Source: Acanthopleura granulata (Eukaryota > Mollusca > Polyplacophora > Chitonida > Chitonidae). From it: a stretch of DNA of 64,000 nucleotides. Positions within the stretch are counted from its first letter, which is position 1. Each line of letters opens with the position of its first letter. The stretch is from positions 15,873,672-15,937,671 of the forward strand of contig JABBOT010000004.1 of NCBI GenBank assembly GCA_016165875.1, written 5' to 3'. A program made the translations under genes and the position numbers. Shown in pieces: positions 25,341 through 37,608 of this stretch. The notes beneath the pieces were generated by a model. That model saw nothing but the letters and a program-made list of their open reading frames with translations, ran no database searches and was not told the origin of the DNA.

Positions 25341-26527
25341 TTTAACGGAAGATTGTTTTGAGAGTCCTGAATTACAGTGTAATTTCCATTCAAATATTTA
25401 CATGTACAGTTTTCTGTGGAAGTGCCAAAAAAGTGAATTTTCATTGTTATGATATGCATGTGACAAAAATCCTGTGATGTTTCACCATTTTTATAATAAT
25501 AAATATTTTTACTTCATATGAATATATATGAGGTTTTGTTTTAATGAAAAAAAACCCACAAGACATAATGCCACACACATATATATACATAGATGGCAAG
25601 CGGTGTGTAATCAATGCAACCAACAAAACGTGCTCCAAAAATTAAACTGTCATACAACTTCAAACAGTCGATCCATAGAGGGAAAGTTGTTATGTTTATG
25701 GACAAGGCAATGCTTTAAGCATGTGAACATGGAAATGAGTATAAATTGTAATATGATATGGGCGTTTGTACATACATGTCTGAAGCAGATATTCAGCAAG
25801 AATGCAAATCACGTAGCCAAACATGTATTCTGACGTGTATGACGAGGTGATACATGTAAGAAAGTTAGTAGTGCATGCATCCATGTACGTACGTTTACCA
25901 TTCCTCCTCTATATATATCTGGGACGAGAGAAAGTTACGGAGAATTCACTCCTTGAATACAAATTCATACGTAATTAAAATGCAGTAATAGTTGTATGCA
26001 GTATGAAGTTCCACGTGCATTAAATGTATAAAATCGTTCCAAAAAGTAATAATAGAGTTGCATGGTGATAAACAAAGTTAAAATACATGTTCACTGCAAG
26101 AGAAGATCTTGAGTAAATTGATCCGTCATTGTAAATTTATCATATATGTGGAGTGATTTTGATCAAGTATATAGCCTACCTTACACACAGCCTTACATTA
26201 GACACGTCATTTTACATGATCCACTCCCATGCAGGGCATTGTATATGTTGCTAATGTTTTGTGTGAGTGTTTTTTAACTTCAAGTATGATTTAAAAAAAA
26301 AAATTGTATGTATATATACATATCTATAGTTCGTGGAACTGACTGATCATTGAAATATAACTTTGTCTATACATAATATATGTTCAGTTAAATCTCCGAC
26401 AACTGCCGAGCATTTCCGAATGCTGCACGATGCATTTATAACAGGAATTGGCTAATCATGAATATGCATTCTGCATTATCTTCCCCATCGTTTGTGAGGC
26501 GGACCTGTCAGTATTAAGGGATAGGCA

Positions 26528-26546
26528 GGTGGGGGGTGGGGTGGGG
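26528..26546 (+). repeat. G-rich tract
   Basis: Runs of 2, 6, 4 and 4 G are separated by single T bases. It could form a two-layer or bulged G-quadruplex. There is no gene context to suggest a role. Confidence 0.5.
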
Positions 26547-27369
26547 TGAAGGTACAGTGTCACGTGGAATATAAAATATGGACGAGATAAAATCAGAAAA
26601 GTTTTCAGTTCCTGTATGAAGAGTATATTAATAGGTTGGACACTTTTTTCAGTCTACAGCACTGAACACCTAAGGTTTCACTCATTCGATGACAAAGACA
26701 AGAATATAAGGTTATAAAACAATTGAAGTGTTGAGATGCCCTAGCTGTGGCCCCTTCCCGTCATGCAGGAAAGGAAGTCTATCGACTGAAAGTATATAAC
26801 TGTGCGAAAATTGAGCACTATATACATGCGTGATATGCATATAACTTAATTAAAATCCATGGATTTGTACATGGAATACACCCCATGATGAATTTTTGAG
26901 TGCTACAAATGAGATTAAATACTGAGGTAATCTAGGAAGTTTTTCGGATTAGTGTACATAACTAGCCTATACAGTTCAAAACAAGACCTGTACCTAATCA
27001 TTACATAGCCCGAAGAGACATGCATTCAACAAGAATCTGTTAGAGGGTCATGTCGGGAAGTTTATCCTCAGCATATTATATACATGTATAGATATACTGT
27101 GATACACGCAATATCTAGTTGAACGAAACACTTATATATCTATAATATGATTCCGATCACCTGCACCTCGCATGGCATCTCAACCCGGTGCAGAAACAGT
27201 GTAACACTGAATAAATCGTCAGGAATAAGTGAAATACATTTAGATATATATCCGAATGCTCTTCATTTTAAAGGGTGTCATCATGTCCCACTCCTCAACA
27301 TGATGAATTTACCATATGTGCACATAACTTCGCTCTCACATTTCAATAGGCCAGGTGCAAGCCCAGCAA

Positions 27370-27600
27370 AGTGACTCACCACTGATGAGTGCGACTCAAC
27401 AATGTGATAGCATCAATAAGTTCAAGCCCGGCTCTGCCAGGCTATCTCCGGTCGTATAAGTGGGATGGCCCGCCAACAACCCACATATGGTCATTGGTTT
27501 CCAATTGGATGAGTCCAGTTACTTCCCACCATAAAGCTTGCCGTCATCCTATATGTGAAGTATTCAGAAACTGGGAGTAAAACACCAATAAATAAATAAA
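27370..27600 (+). mobile_element. SINE family A, diverged plus-strand copy
   Basis: It shows a B-box-like 'gttcaagccc' near 27419, a diverged body ('gtataagtgggatggcc', 'ataaagcttgccgtcat'), 'gaagtattcagaaactgggag' in place of the usual 'gaaatattcttgagtac', and an AATA-repeat tail ending at 27600. It is more diverged than the neighbouring copy, so it is probably older. Confidence 0.65.
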
Positions 27601-27781
27601 GTAATTAATGTAGGCCTATACAAACACAGGATTTGTTCGAGATATCTATATTCTGGTCTGCTTAATTCCCCATTCCAAAAGTAGACAATCTATAAACAAT
27701 TTTTCTCTACACCCAAGTATTACAAGTGATCTTAATAATGATCAGTCTCTGCCGTATCGTCAATTTAATCCACCTAGATGG

Positions 27782-28039
27782 TTTATTTATTTATTTGGTG
27801 TTTTACACCTTACTCAAGAATATTTCACTTAAACGACGGCGGTCAGCATTATGCTGGAAGGAAACCGAGCAGAGCCCGGGAGAAATCCACGTCCATCCAC
27901 AGGTTGCTGGCAGACCTTCCCACATACGGCCGGAGAGGAAGCCAGCATGAGCTGGACTTGAACTCACAGCGACCGCATTGGTGGGAGGCTTCGGTCATTG
28001 CGCTGCGTTAGCGCGCTAACCGACTGAGCCACGGAGGCT
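27782..28039 (-). mobile_element. SINE family A, full-length copy with decayed TSD
   Basis: This is the best full-length copy in the window. On the minus strand it begins with a tRNA-like head (GCCTCCGTGGCTCAGTCGG), with an A-box matching plus-strand 28020-28032 and a B-box GTTCAAGTCC at 27963-27954. A body of about 150 bases follows, and the element ends in an AAAT-type tail seen on the plus strand as 'tttatttatttatttggtg'. Flanks 27770-27781 and 28040-28051 match at 10 of 12 positions (CC-CCTA-ATGG), consistent with an aged target-site duplication. Confidence 0.85.
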
Positions 28040-28051
28040 CCCCCTAAATGG

Positions 28052-29045
28052 TCGTCACGCCTTTACTGTAGTTCTCTAAAATTGTCGTATACCTGTTTTC
28101 AGGATCTACCTATGCACATTTATTTCAATAGGGTTTAATGCATAACTAAAGAAAATTTTTATTACATACACTGGCGTTCAGTTTAAAGGTGGATGTAGGA
28201 GGAAAGCAGGTATTCCGCGAAAACCTCCGTACCTTGGCCCTTAACTGACCAACATTTACCCGCACAGAGACAGGGTACGCTTATATTGTGAAGTGCATTC
28301 ATACAAAACAATTATAATTTTTTTTTATTTGGACAGTACACGCTGAGAGAGTATGTCCATTACAAGCGAAGCCTTTCATACAAAGGAAGACACTAGAGCC
28401 ACATTACACAAGTAGACCGCGATCACAATATTGTTAGATTGACACGTCAAAATATGAAATAGACTATAGACGGGCACAGGTAAGGCCGTGAGAAAATGCC
28501 ACTGCCTGGGGCTGAGATTCTGGTGTGTGTACCTGTTGGCCTGATTTGTTGGATGGATTTCGCCCTGAACGGGGTACACTGAGAAAACAGACCTACTATG
28601 GAGTTGTGGCGTTTGGAGATATAAGCTTATATATGACAGGACAACAAGACATAAACGTTAGATCTTGGTTAACTCGAGAAGAAACAAAGGCTGTATGCGC
28701 AGGGAAAGAAAATAAGAAAAAAAAAATCCGCGCTCCTCGTTTCCGCTCTCGAAAGTGATATTGACAATCTGCTTGGTCATGCGTGCAAACTGGCAGCAGG
28801 CTGACCGTACATTTCACATCTGACGTAACACATGCACGCGAGTATATATTTAGACACGTTGTGTAACTCTTATGTATATATTTATAAAACGAACGCACGT
28901 ATGCGCAGCTTTATGACAGGTTTGTTTAATTATATTGAAGCACACACCGCAGCCAACAGACGCATTCAATTCAATCAGTTGTCTTGCAAGATAACTTTCA
29001 ATCAACACATGAGATATGCGTTGTGTTTAATCCTAACTACTTGTT
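28052..29045. other. Intergenic, nothing recognised
   Basis: Short open frames occur on both strands but none resembles a known protein or has convincing splice structure. Confidence 0.4.
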
Positions 29046-29167
29046 GATCTGCCAGCAACCTGTAGATGGTTGCGTGGTTTTCCCCTGAACACTGCCCACA
29101 GTAATGACGGCTTGAATAGGTGAAACATTCTTGAGTACGACGTAAAATACCAATCAAATAAATAAAT
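29046..29167 (+). mobile_element. SINE family A, 3' half only
   Basis: Starts inside the body ('gatctgccagcaacctg') and runs through 'gaaacattcttgagtacga' to an AAAT-type tail at 29155-29167. It has no tRNA-like head. No target-site duplication was found. Confidence 0.75.
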
Positions 29168-30823
29168 GTATGTAAATGATAAAAGACGGCAAAGTGTAAA
29201 GTTTAATATGTTTTAGTCACAAATAGGTGCTTAAATATTTCTGTATACATTATATGTGTATTATATAAGATGGGAAGTTTTTTAATGTCAGTAAATTTCC
29301 AGGTGGTAGCTGCAGAATTAGTGGGTTTTTATTATGATACATTTTAAGGCCTAATTCAGTGAGCAAAATGATCTCCCTCCTGATTTAATATTGTGATATT
29401 TGACTTGTCGGTCTCCTGATCGAAGGAATATCAAAAATATGAAATATGGAGGTAGCACATTTAATGTCGTCGATTCATTTAAGGGCAAGTCATGGTCATC
29501 CAAGCATTAAGGACATACTCATCTATGTAGACTTGCTCTCTTAGCAAAGCACTCATAAGCCAAGTCTATGCCTGTGTTTCTGGTATAATAGGACATGATG
29601 TTCAGCCGAATAATGATAGCACATTCATTTCCATTGATATATTTTTTAATATAAGCTAATTAATATATACAGGCGTCGATTTACAAGCGGGCCTGCAAGT
29701 CGCATGGGAAAGGTGGATTGATAGTAAAAATATCTAACACTTTACACCTTTGTTAAAGTTCACAAAACAGTTAATTTTGATTTACTCAGGTGAGATTATA
29801 TCTGAACAGCACTTTAATTAGAAAAAAAATTAATGAATGGCATTGCAGGATGTGCATTGTCCTAGCAAATTGCAAAGTGAATCAGTTTTTATTCATTTTT
29901 CCAGTGACCTGACTTCGCGTTTTTTAACTCAGAGAGTATAGATAATTAGCAGATTACAATGAAGTATAGAGCGCAGGCACGTTTGCAGATAACGCTTCGT
30001 CTGAATCAATCAATAAATCAGCAGGTAAATCTGCTAGTAAATATAATTCTTGTATAAGACTTGTATAATACAATATAATACATGCATGTGGATATACGTA
30101 AACTGATCTGACTGGCTACTTCTTTGCGGGACGGATTGTAATGTAGAAAGCCGCTCAGTATAAAATATTACAAATCCTCTTAGAATTATCTCCCCTTTAT
30201 TCATACGCGGGTTCTTCCAGAAAAGCCACGCACTGAAGCCATGCAACCTTGAAGTTATTGTATGTTAATGTCCCGATTATCCAACAACTTGACATATCAG
30301 TTCAGTTTGAATTTTGTTATGTGGATACGACTTTGACTTCCAAAACTTCTAGCAATTTAGCTCATCCGAAACGTACAGTTTCCTACTTAATTTACATTTT
30401 ATGTAAACCAGCATTGTCGATAAGCGAGTCGTCTTATGTGAATTCAGATACCTCACTTGAGAACAAAAGAAGAACATTAACGCATAACGGAATTGCATTT
30501 CAACTGGAGTGGAAAACGCATTTCAAAAGTATGGTTACTGCTTAAGAGATTTGCACTACCATATGGATGTGCCTTGGGGCTTTAGTTGTTAATGTTGTAC
30601 ATTTGTGTCTTTCACGAAAAGGAAGTAACAAGAAATGGTTATCTTTACAAGCCAGTCTTCAGGCGTTCCATTTCCACGTTGTGTCCTAGCCGGATTAGGA
30701 CAAAATGTTTTACGGCATCTTCACCTGATGCAATCATTCATAATGACCACAGTCGTCTGGGAGAGATATCCACAGAAACCTACAAGCGCGAATGACGATG
30801 TGAATCAACCATTCCTTCATTTA
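29168..30823. other. Intergenic, nothing recognised
   Basis: AT-rich DNA. No exon, RNA gene or clear repeat can be supported. Confidence 0.4.
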
Positions 30824-30892
30824 TATTTATTTATTTATTTGATCGGTATTTTACGCCGTACTCAAGAATATTTCACTTATACGACGGCGGCC
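30824..30892 (-). mobile_element. Severely 5'-truncated SINE A with perfect TSD
   Basis: Only the last 69 bases of the family remain: the tail on the plus strand, then 'ttttacgccgtactcaagaa' and 'cacttatacgacggcgg'. A perfect 10-base direct repeat, CCTTCATTTA, flanks it at 30814-30823 and 30893-30902. This shows that it inserted in truncated form and was not cut down later. Confidence 0.85.
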
Positions 30893-30902
30893 CCTTCATT
30901 TA

Positions 30903-33900
30903 GTTGCATGCAACCTCACTACTATTAGGCAATCTATTTGAATGCGAGCTGACAGTGTCGAAGTATATTCCCAAGAAAAGAGTTCTGCAATATGGAATAC
31001 TGAAATATACATGTATTTGCATAACTCACCTTTTTTAAACTTACTCGTTGGTGGTTTCAAATTCCTCTACATTAAAACGGGGATTATTTTTTTTTTTAAC
31101 GAAACTCTTAGTCAGAATGACACCGGGCAATTTGGTTCTCAGGCAAAAAAGCAATTAACCTGCATGTAAAGAACATGCATCAGAAAGACGTAAAACAATG
31201 GTCACACAAACCCATCATGTCTACAAGCTATTTATTGCAACTCTAAAGGTGGTGTAATGATAAATAGAATCACACAAAGGTTACTCACAAAGGTTTTTTT
31301 TTACGACGATTCCTCAGTTTACAATCTAAATATGTATATTATACAAAACAACTCGACACTGACCGTAGTTTGGTTTCACTATAACGTGACTTTGGCAAAG
31401 TTCCTTGTTATTTTTTCAGACAGAATACAGGTTCATCTCAAGGTTTCTCAAAACAGAGGATTGATAAGTCCGACAGAATGGCATATGTGATCACCACGAA
31501 GTTAGATACCGTAGAACTCCAACGGCTGAACACTAATTACAACAGTATTAAGTAAATATTGTACATTAATAGTTTTACAATAAATGTTGACGTTATCTAG
31601 ACAATATCTATGTCTTATTTTTAACTCGTTGGAGTGCTTCTTAAGAAAGAGTGATCTGTTTCTACGCCTATCTCTTATATATTTACATTCGCCACTGGAT
31701 AAGCCTTCTCGGCGTATGTACAGTTCAACACTTGGAAGCTTTGCCAGTTTTAATCAGCAGAATTGAAGCATTGTCAACACACGCAGGCACACTAAATACG
31801 ATATATCCAAACAGAAAGGTACAGACACAAATGTCTTAGCTTTAATTCAGACAAGCTATACAGAAATTTTCAAATGATACACAAACTTCTAGTGCAATGA
31901 AAACAGCACCAACCTGGCCGGAGAAATTCACCATTCGGTGAGAAAAGAACAGAATTCGACAGCTTGACAGATGAACATACATACACATAGCAAAACAGTG
32001 TGCACCATACCAGGCATATACATCTATGTATATATACATGTAATTAAACATCTGTACTTATGGTTATGTGCTACTCCACAAAAGGGACGTCTTGGTCCTA
32101 ACGAAAGCATGTATGAAGTATAAAACTAGCATCCACTTTTAATGGCTAACTTTACATAGCTACTAGACATTTATAGGTATTAATATAGACAGAAGAAAAT
32201 AGCATCAGTATTGTATCACACAGCACCAAGTATCATTTTTATATCAAGTTTCAACATACCTAAACATTAACCTATAAACTGATTTGCACATATATACATA
32301 CATACATATACAGACTACACAGACAGGCGGATACACACACTGTCGAAACACTATATATACACTTCTGTAAAATGTAACAAGGTTTCCAAACAAAGGATCT
32401 TCACGGGATGGGTTTTGTGGTGTATATATGTCTACAAATAGGCCTATAATGTATAGGGGCCCTTGAAAGCCCTATGAAGCTCAACCAATATAAGGCAAGG
32501 TAAAATGGCGTAAGGAAGAGTGAATATGCATTTGTATGCATGCATGCATATAAACTATGATCCCTATCTAAACGAACAAATAAATAAGGAAACTGTTCTT
32601 GTTTCTGAGTTAATCAAAAATCAAACGGGTGATAGAAGTAAATAATGAAAATGAAAAGACGTGATAAAACTGAATAATGACAGTGGCCTTACAATCGGAT
32701 AAGCATAATGATATAAGTTGTCATCTTAGGAGAGCGGACGCAAGTGCACATTCTTACAAGTTTCGTTCAGGAAGGTAGGGAAGTTCATTTCCACCTCTGG
32801 CCATATACCACAGTAGTCTAGGAACAACACACATAGAAAAGTATAGGTCTAAGTAAATACGACATGTAGCGTATATTCGTTATAGACATAGTTGTAAGTA
32901 TCGGCCTATTGGGCATGCTGATTCTTGTTTGTTTACAAACTGATTATAACTATTCGTAACAGACGTATTGCCAATGTTTAAGGTAAGATGCACAGAACAT
33001 ATGATGGGTTGGGTGAAAAGCCACATATGATGAAGTGCTTGCAAATGCACCGGTGAAATCATGCCAAGGCCAGCTTATCTCGAAGGAATAACAATGTGAG
33101 GATGCATTGGCTACACAATGAAAGAAAACCACTGAGTGAGTGTAACCTATACCTAAACATTTCAATAAATATATAAATAGTTCCGCCTACTGAACCAGTA
33201 TGCTTTAACTTCTATTATCATACAATTAGTTCAAATATATACATATATAGGTAAAACACTAATAACCTTGCAAAATTGTTTTTAAGAAACTCATAAAACA
33301 TAAGGCTGATTGTTTTAAAAGAACTTATAACAGAAGTATTATGTCTGTAACCTAATAATGTGCATAATAATAACATTGTAAGAAAAAGAAAATTGCAAGA
33401 ACAGAATATGAGGCCCATTTGTGAAAAAAGAACCTTTACAGAAAGCGTATCAAAAAATTTGCGTTGCATAACTGAAATATCATTGGTTTGTAAAGAAAAA
33501 GACAAAACAATTTAAACATACCGAGTTAAAGCATATAGTTATTAAAAAACAATTAAAATGAACTGAAATAAAATTTACTAATGCCAACTCTTTTGTATCT
33601 TTATTGTATACACATTTCGCGAACATATTGTGCTGTATTTTTGGTGGCGGGACGTCGTTTTTGACGAAGTTAATTGTGATAATATATGAGTTCAACTACA
33701 CACAACCATTTGCCACACATGAATGTACATCACGCCAATGCTGTTTTTGAGACAGGATATCATCGAACAAGTTAATTTCCGACTCGAAATTTCCACTTCC
33801 AGACCACGTATACGTTGAAGTTTATAACAACAGATGTTTGTGATACCTTTCGTTGATTCTCTACACATTACACAAAAGTTTCTGCAACCAAACTTCTAGC

Positions 33901-36729
33901 CAAAAATTTCCTGTAAAGACACAAAAATTATACATTCATATTTGCCTGCATTCGTCCCTCTTATGCCAAGAAGAAGCGATATGTCAAAACTGTACCTTGG
34001 TGTTTAATACTCACGCCAAGCAACGCAAATTAATTAGAGTCTTGTTTGTAATGTTCATTGACAACATATTTCACGTTGATTTTGTGTCATATGTGATGTT
34101 TATTACGACACTGTTGCGCTTGGTTTAACGCGCCACGTTAAACGTTTCTTTTTCTTGTAACATTTATGCTTATCAAAATAGCATCTTCTCACGTTTCCGC
34201 CCACCAAAACTCCATGCATCCGAGGTCGTATTCATCCATCAAAATAGCACGATGCATGATCAATTTCCTTCCAGTCTTCCTCACATTTAGCTGTCTACTC
34301 TATTTGTAGACGATGGCATCAGCAAGTCTTCTTGTTTTCGGTAAACGTCACTAAAACTATAGCACTTTGCACAGAATTGTTCCTCTTTGATCTGGCGAGG
34401 ATATTTGGGTTTACTCATAGACACACTCTAAGATAACCTTCGCATAACTCACACACTCCTCTTTAGTTGACTATCTAACGATATGGACTTATCAACTACT
34501 TCCAAACCAATACATTTCCGGTCTTGGCGATTCACATGTAGCTGTCTACACACATATCCTCACACTTATATGCAACAAATGAAACAAATGAACACAAAAC
34601 GCACAATAAAAAGTATATCATTAATATCAACAAGATAATGACCCTAAACTAAACATACTTTGTGTTAGACAATAATCGCATTTTTGGGAAATCTAAATAT
34701 AAATGGACAAAAGCAAATGATAAATTCTCAGCGCCAGAAAATATTTTCGCATATTTTACTCAACAAAGCAAAGATGCCCCTACTTCGCTAAACTTCGACA
34801 ACATTTCTTTTCTAAGCGAAATATAATTTGTAAAGCCTTACAATGAAAGGATAAAAAGGCTTTATTCAGTTTTGCACTTTCTGTTTCAAGTTAAACAAAA
34901 TAATACGGCAACGAAGCAGTCACCTAAAGTGATAACTAAAATGCTTAAAATTGTATAAAGATCATAAACTCATCATAGAAAATCATCATTTCAACACAAC
35001 CTTTAGTAAATACTGACCAGTCCCTCTAGAATATAGAGGTTTTATAACTTTATAAATGCAACAATGAAAATTGCTTAAAAATGACATCTTTATGCCTTTC
35101 AACTATCATATCCCTCTATGACTTTTGCGTTGACAAGATGGGACACTTCCAAATGTTTCCAAGTGATAGTAAAATATATATATTACTACGTAACATAAGC
35201 ATTAAGGTGAGTGAGGGAAATAACAAAGACAAGTGCTGCATCACATTGCCACCATTTAGCAAAAAAACACTTTAATCGTTAACCACATAATACAGTCTTA
35301 TGCAATAATCAGAATTAACTATGATTGTGTGATTCTGTACAATGCCACAAAGAAAGTTAAGATCAAAATACATGTTAAGGTCAGCAAATTACTGGGCTGA
35401 CCAAATCGATAACGATCCGCAGCAAGAACTGACATTAATAGACCTCTATATGATCTAACTAAGTTACGCCTATGGTTATCTTATTTACTACTGAAACAAA
35501 GCTGACAACAAAAGAAACAATACCATGTGAATTTTTCTTGTCATTTCCTTTGGTCATCATATCACGCTCAAGAAGTATACCTCATTAACTGTCAAATTGT
35601 TTAACTTTTCATAAACATTCCATAAAATCACAATTCTTCGAATTGGTCAAATGCCGTTTGTTCATGATACACACAAAAACCTGTCAACTGAGGATAATTG
35701 TTTCCATTTGTAATTGGAAACTGGTATTATGCCACTGGTAAAGAAAGTCATGTATAGTCCATAGTATTCTTTTTTTAACCCGGACTTAGGCTAATCCGAA
35801 TGATTACTGGTATCAGCCGTATTGCAGGTCCAAGATGTTGTGGCCACTTAAGGGATAATACTCTCATACACTGGTAACAAACATTTCATGTCCAAATGTT
35901 CGAGAAGTGTTTGTGCACCCTCAGCAGAATTTAAGTGCCCTATACATGGTTATTAAAGAATTGTGAGATTCAGTCCAGATGGGCACAAGTCTATCTGCTG
36001 ACTTTCCAGTAAAATCTGGTCACAGATCTTTGAACTGCTGCACGGTCCAAACACACTGCAAAGATGATTTAATAAGATTTTGTAGCGCTAAATTTTCAGA
36101 GAAACCTCATGGTTTCTGAGTCATTCAATATGTTCAAGAAGGGTTGAATTTTCACGGGTCAAACAATTATATGCACAGAATGTGTATCCCATCATGCATG
36201 TCTTTTGGCGTTACATAAATCGCATACTGAATCTTGAGACTAAAGGTAAGCTCCGCTTTATAAGCAGAAAGACGGCTAAAAACTCGCAAACTTTCTTCAA
36301 GGTGGTATTTGTATAGTCAGTCAGCCAATAGCAAAACTTTACAAACATAAAAACATTACTGGGAATAAACTTTACAGTTAATTATGCACAGTGTCGTGAT
36401 GCAAAGGAATTTACTGAGCTAACGTTGATGCATGACTGGACTTCTTCATATCCACAAACCAAGTCTGTCCTTGTCTATAAGACAGATCGTGTTATAGGGA
36501 CCTGCAGGAATAGCATTCTCACATGGACCAGTGGCCTAGTTTTGGTTAATAGCCATTAGCGCTTCAATGGTAACTGAGATGTGGCAAAACTCATTGCACT
36601 TGAGTGGGGCTAGCGGACATATTTCCAATCCTCCGTCAAGTAGAGGATGGCAATGTGAAGCCATGAACAGAATAACACAAGTTGTCGGATTCTACTGGCC
36701 GATAGTACCGCTACTCAAGACAATATTCC
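30903..36729. other. Intergenic / 3' flank of SAMD3-like gene
   Basis: AT-rich DNA with no supported exon. Part of 36.0-36.7 kb may be the 3' untranslated region of the minus-strand gene ending at 36730: a possible ATTAAA polyadenylation signal on the minus strand lies at 36074-36069. No other structure was recognised. Confidence 0.35.
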
Positions 36730-37608
36730 TCACTCCTGAAGGTTATGCTTTCGCCATCTCTGAAGTTTATTCATTAGGTGTTTCACAGGAAGGGGTATGG
36801 GTGTCGATTCTCGAATATCTAACACCTCTCTCTGGATAAAAGTGTAAGAGTTGACCAAAGTCCGTGGATATTCCATGTTGAACACGTAATAACAGGCAAA
36901 CAGTGCCGCATAGGCCAGTGTAAACTCTTCGAACTCTTGTACCAGATCCTCTTCGGCAACCAAGTAAAATTCATCGCTGTTGAAAATACCTCCGCGACAT
37001 AGGACAGTGGGGACTACTTTGCCTTGCGTATCGATGCTTTCAGCCCTCAAATCAGCTTCTTGGACCATTTCCACTAGGTTTTCCCGTAAGAGCACAGGGA
37101 TGAGACAAAGGGCTGACACCATATCCCAATACTGGGCGAGCGAGACATTCTCTTGTTTGGCCAGTTCTGCACGTCTTAAGATTGCCCCTGATCCAGATAT
37201 GCCCCTTGAAATTTCAATAATACCTTTAGCATATTTGGCACAGTAACTACGAATGGTTTCATCAATGTCAATTTGGAGGATTCTTTGGAATTCTTGGACA
37301 AGCTGTTTACCTGTGAACAGCTGGGGATACGTTTCCTTAACCATTGCGATTCTTGGTTGCTCAAGGGTTATGAAGTTCTGTCGGATGTCGAATGTCTCGT
37401 CAAGATATGCTACAATGTCCTTTTCGTCCTGGAGTTTCTTCCCGTCATCTTCTTCGGCTAGTTTTGATTTCTTCTCAGGACTAGGCGTGCTATTATCCGC
37501 ATCGTTGCCCACGTCGTTTCCTGACGAAGTCCCTGCCTTAGCGTCATCTTCAAGATCAGCGTCAAAACCGGGGCCAGGCGGGATTTTCCTTTTACCTTTT
37601 TGAGACAT
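36730..37608 (-). CDS. SAMD3-like domain protein of unknown function
   Basis: Starting at the ATG at 37608 (A at -3), a frame of 292 codons runs without a break to the TGA at 36732-36730. Residues 1-65 are low-complexity and charged: KGKRK near the start, many Asp, Asn and Ser, a PSPEKKSK stretch that could be a nuclear signal, then acidic EEDDGKK. Residues 70-290 look globular. Features are a YPQLF motif (94-98), the helix KQLVQEFQRIL (101-111), LCRGGIF (203-209) and a C-terminal block with FEEFTLAYAALFACYYVFNMEYP (226-248) then FIQREVLDI (258-266). This order resembles the C-terminal half of proteins labelled SAMD3-like or uncharacterised in fish and invertebrates; no SAM domain is present. 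The frame is open further upstream to 37854, but a pyrimidine-rich acceptor (CTTTATAG, near 37697) suggests a 5' untranslated exon boundary. Real gene likely; function unknown. Confidence 0.7.
   Translation of the reverse strand: MSQKGKRKIPPGPGFDADLEDDAKAGTSSGNDVGNDADNSTPSPEKKSKLAEEDDGKKLQDEKDIVAYLDETFDIRQNFITLEQPRIAMVKETYPQLFTGKQLVQEFQRILQIDIDETIRSYCAKYAKGIIEISRGISGSGAILRRAELAKQENVSLAQYWDMVSALCLIPVLLRENLVEMVQEADLRAESIDTQGKVVPTVLCRGGIFNSDEFYLVAEEDLVQEFEEFTLAYAALFACYYVFNMEYPRTLVNSYTFIQREVLDIRESTPIPLPVKHLMNKLQRWRKHNLQE

Larger units (their letters stand above)
24561..27369. other. Gene-poor intergenic DNA
   Basis: AT-rich DNA with no supported exon. The inverted repeat at 25191-25340 and the G-tract at 26528-26546 are the only structures noted. 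Confidence 0.4.

Noticed and set aside
27778..28011. Open frames with shared peptides (such as SRIFHL and RPSHIRP types) also near 42.3, 56.8 and 62.6 kb
   Set aside because: All lie inside SINE family A copies; the shared peptides reflect shared SINE sequence, not a protein family.
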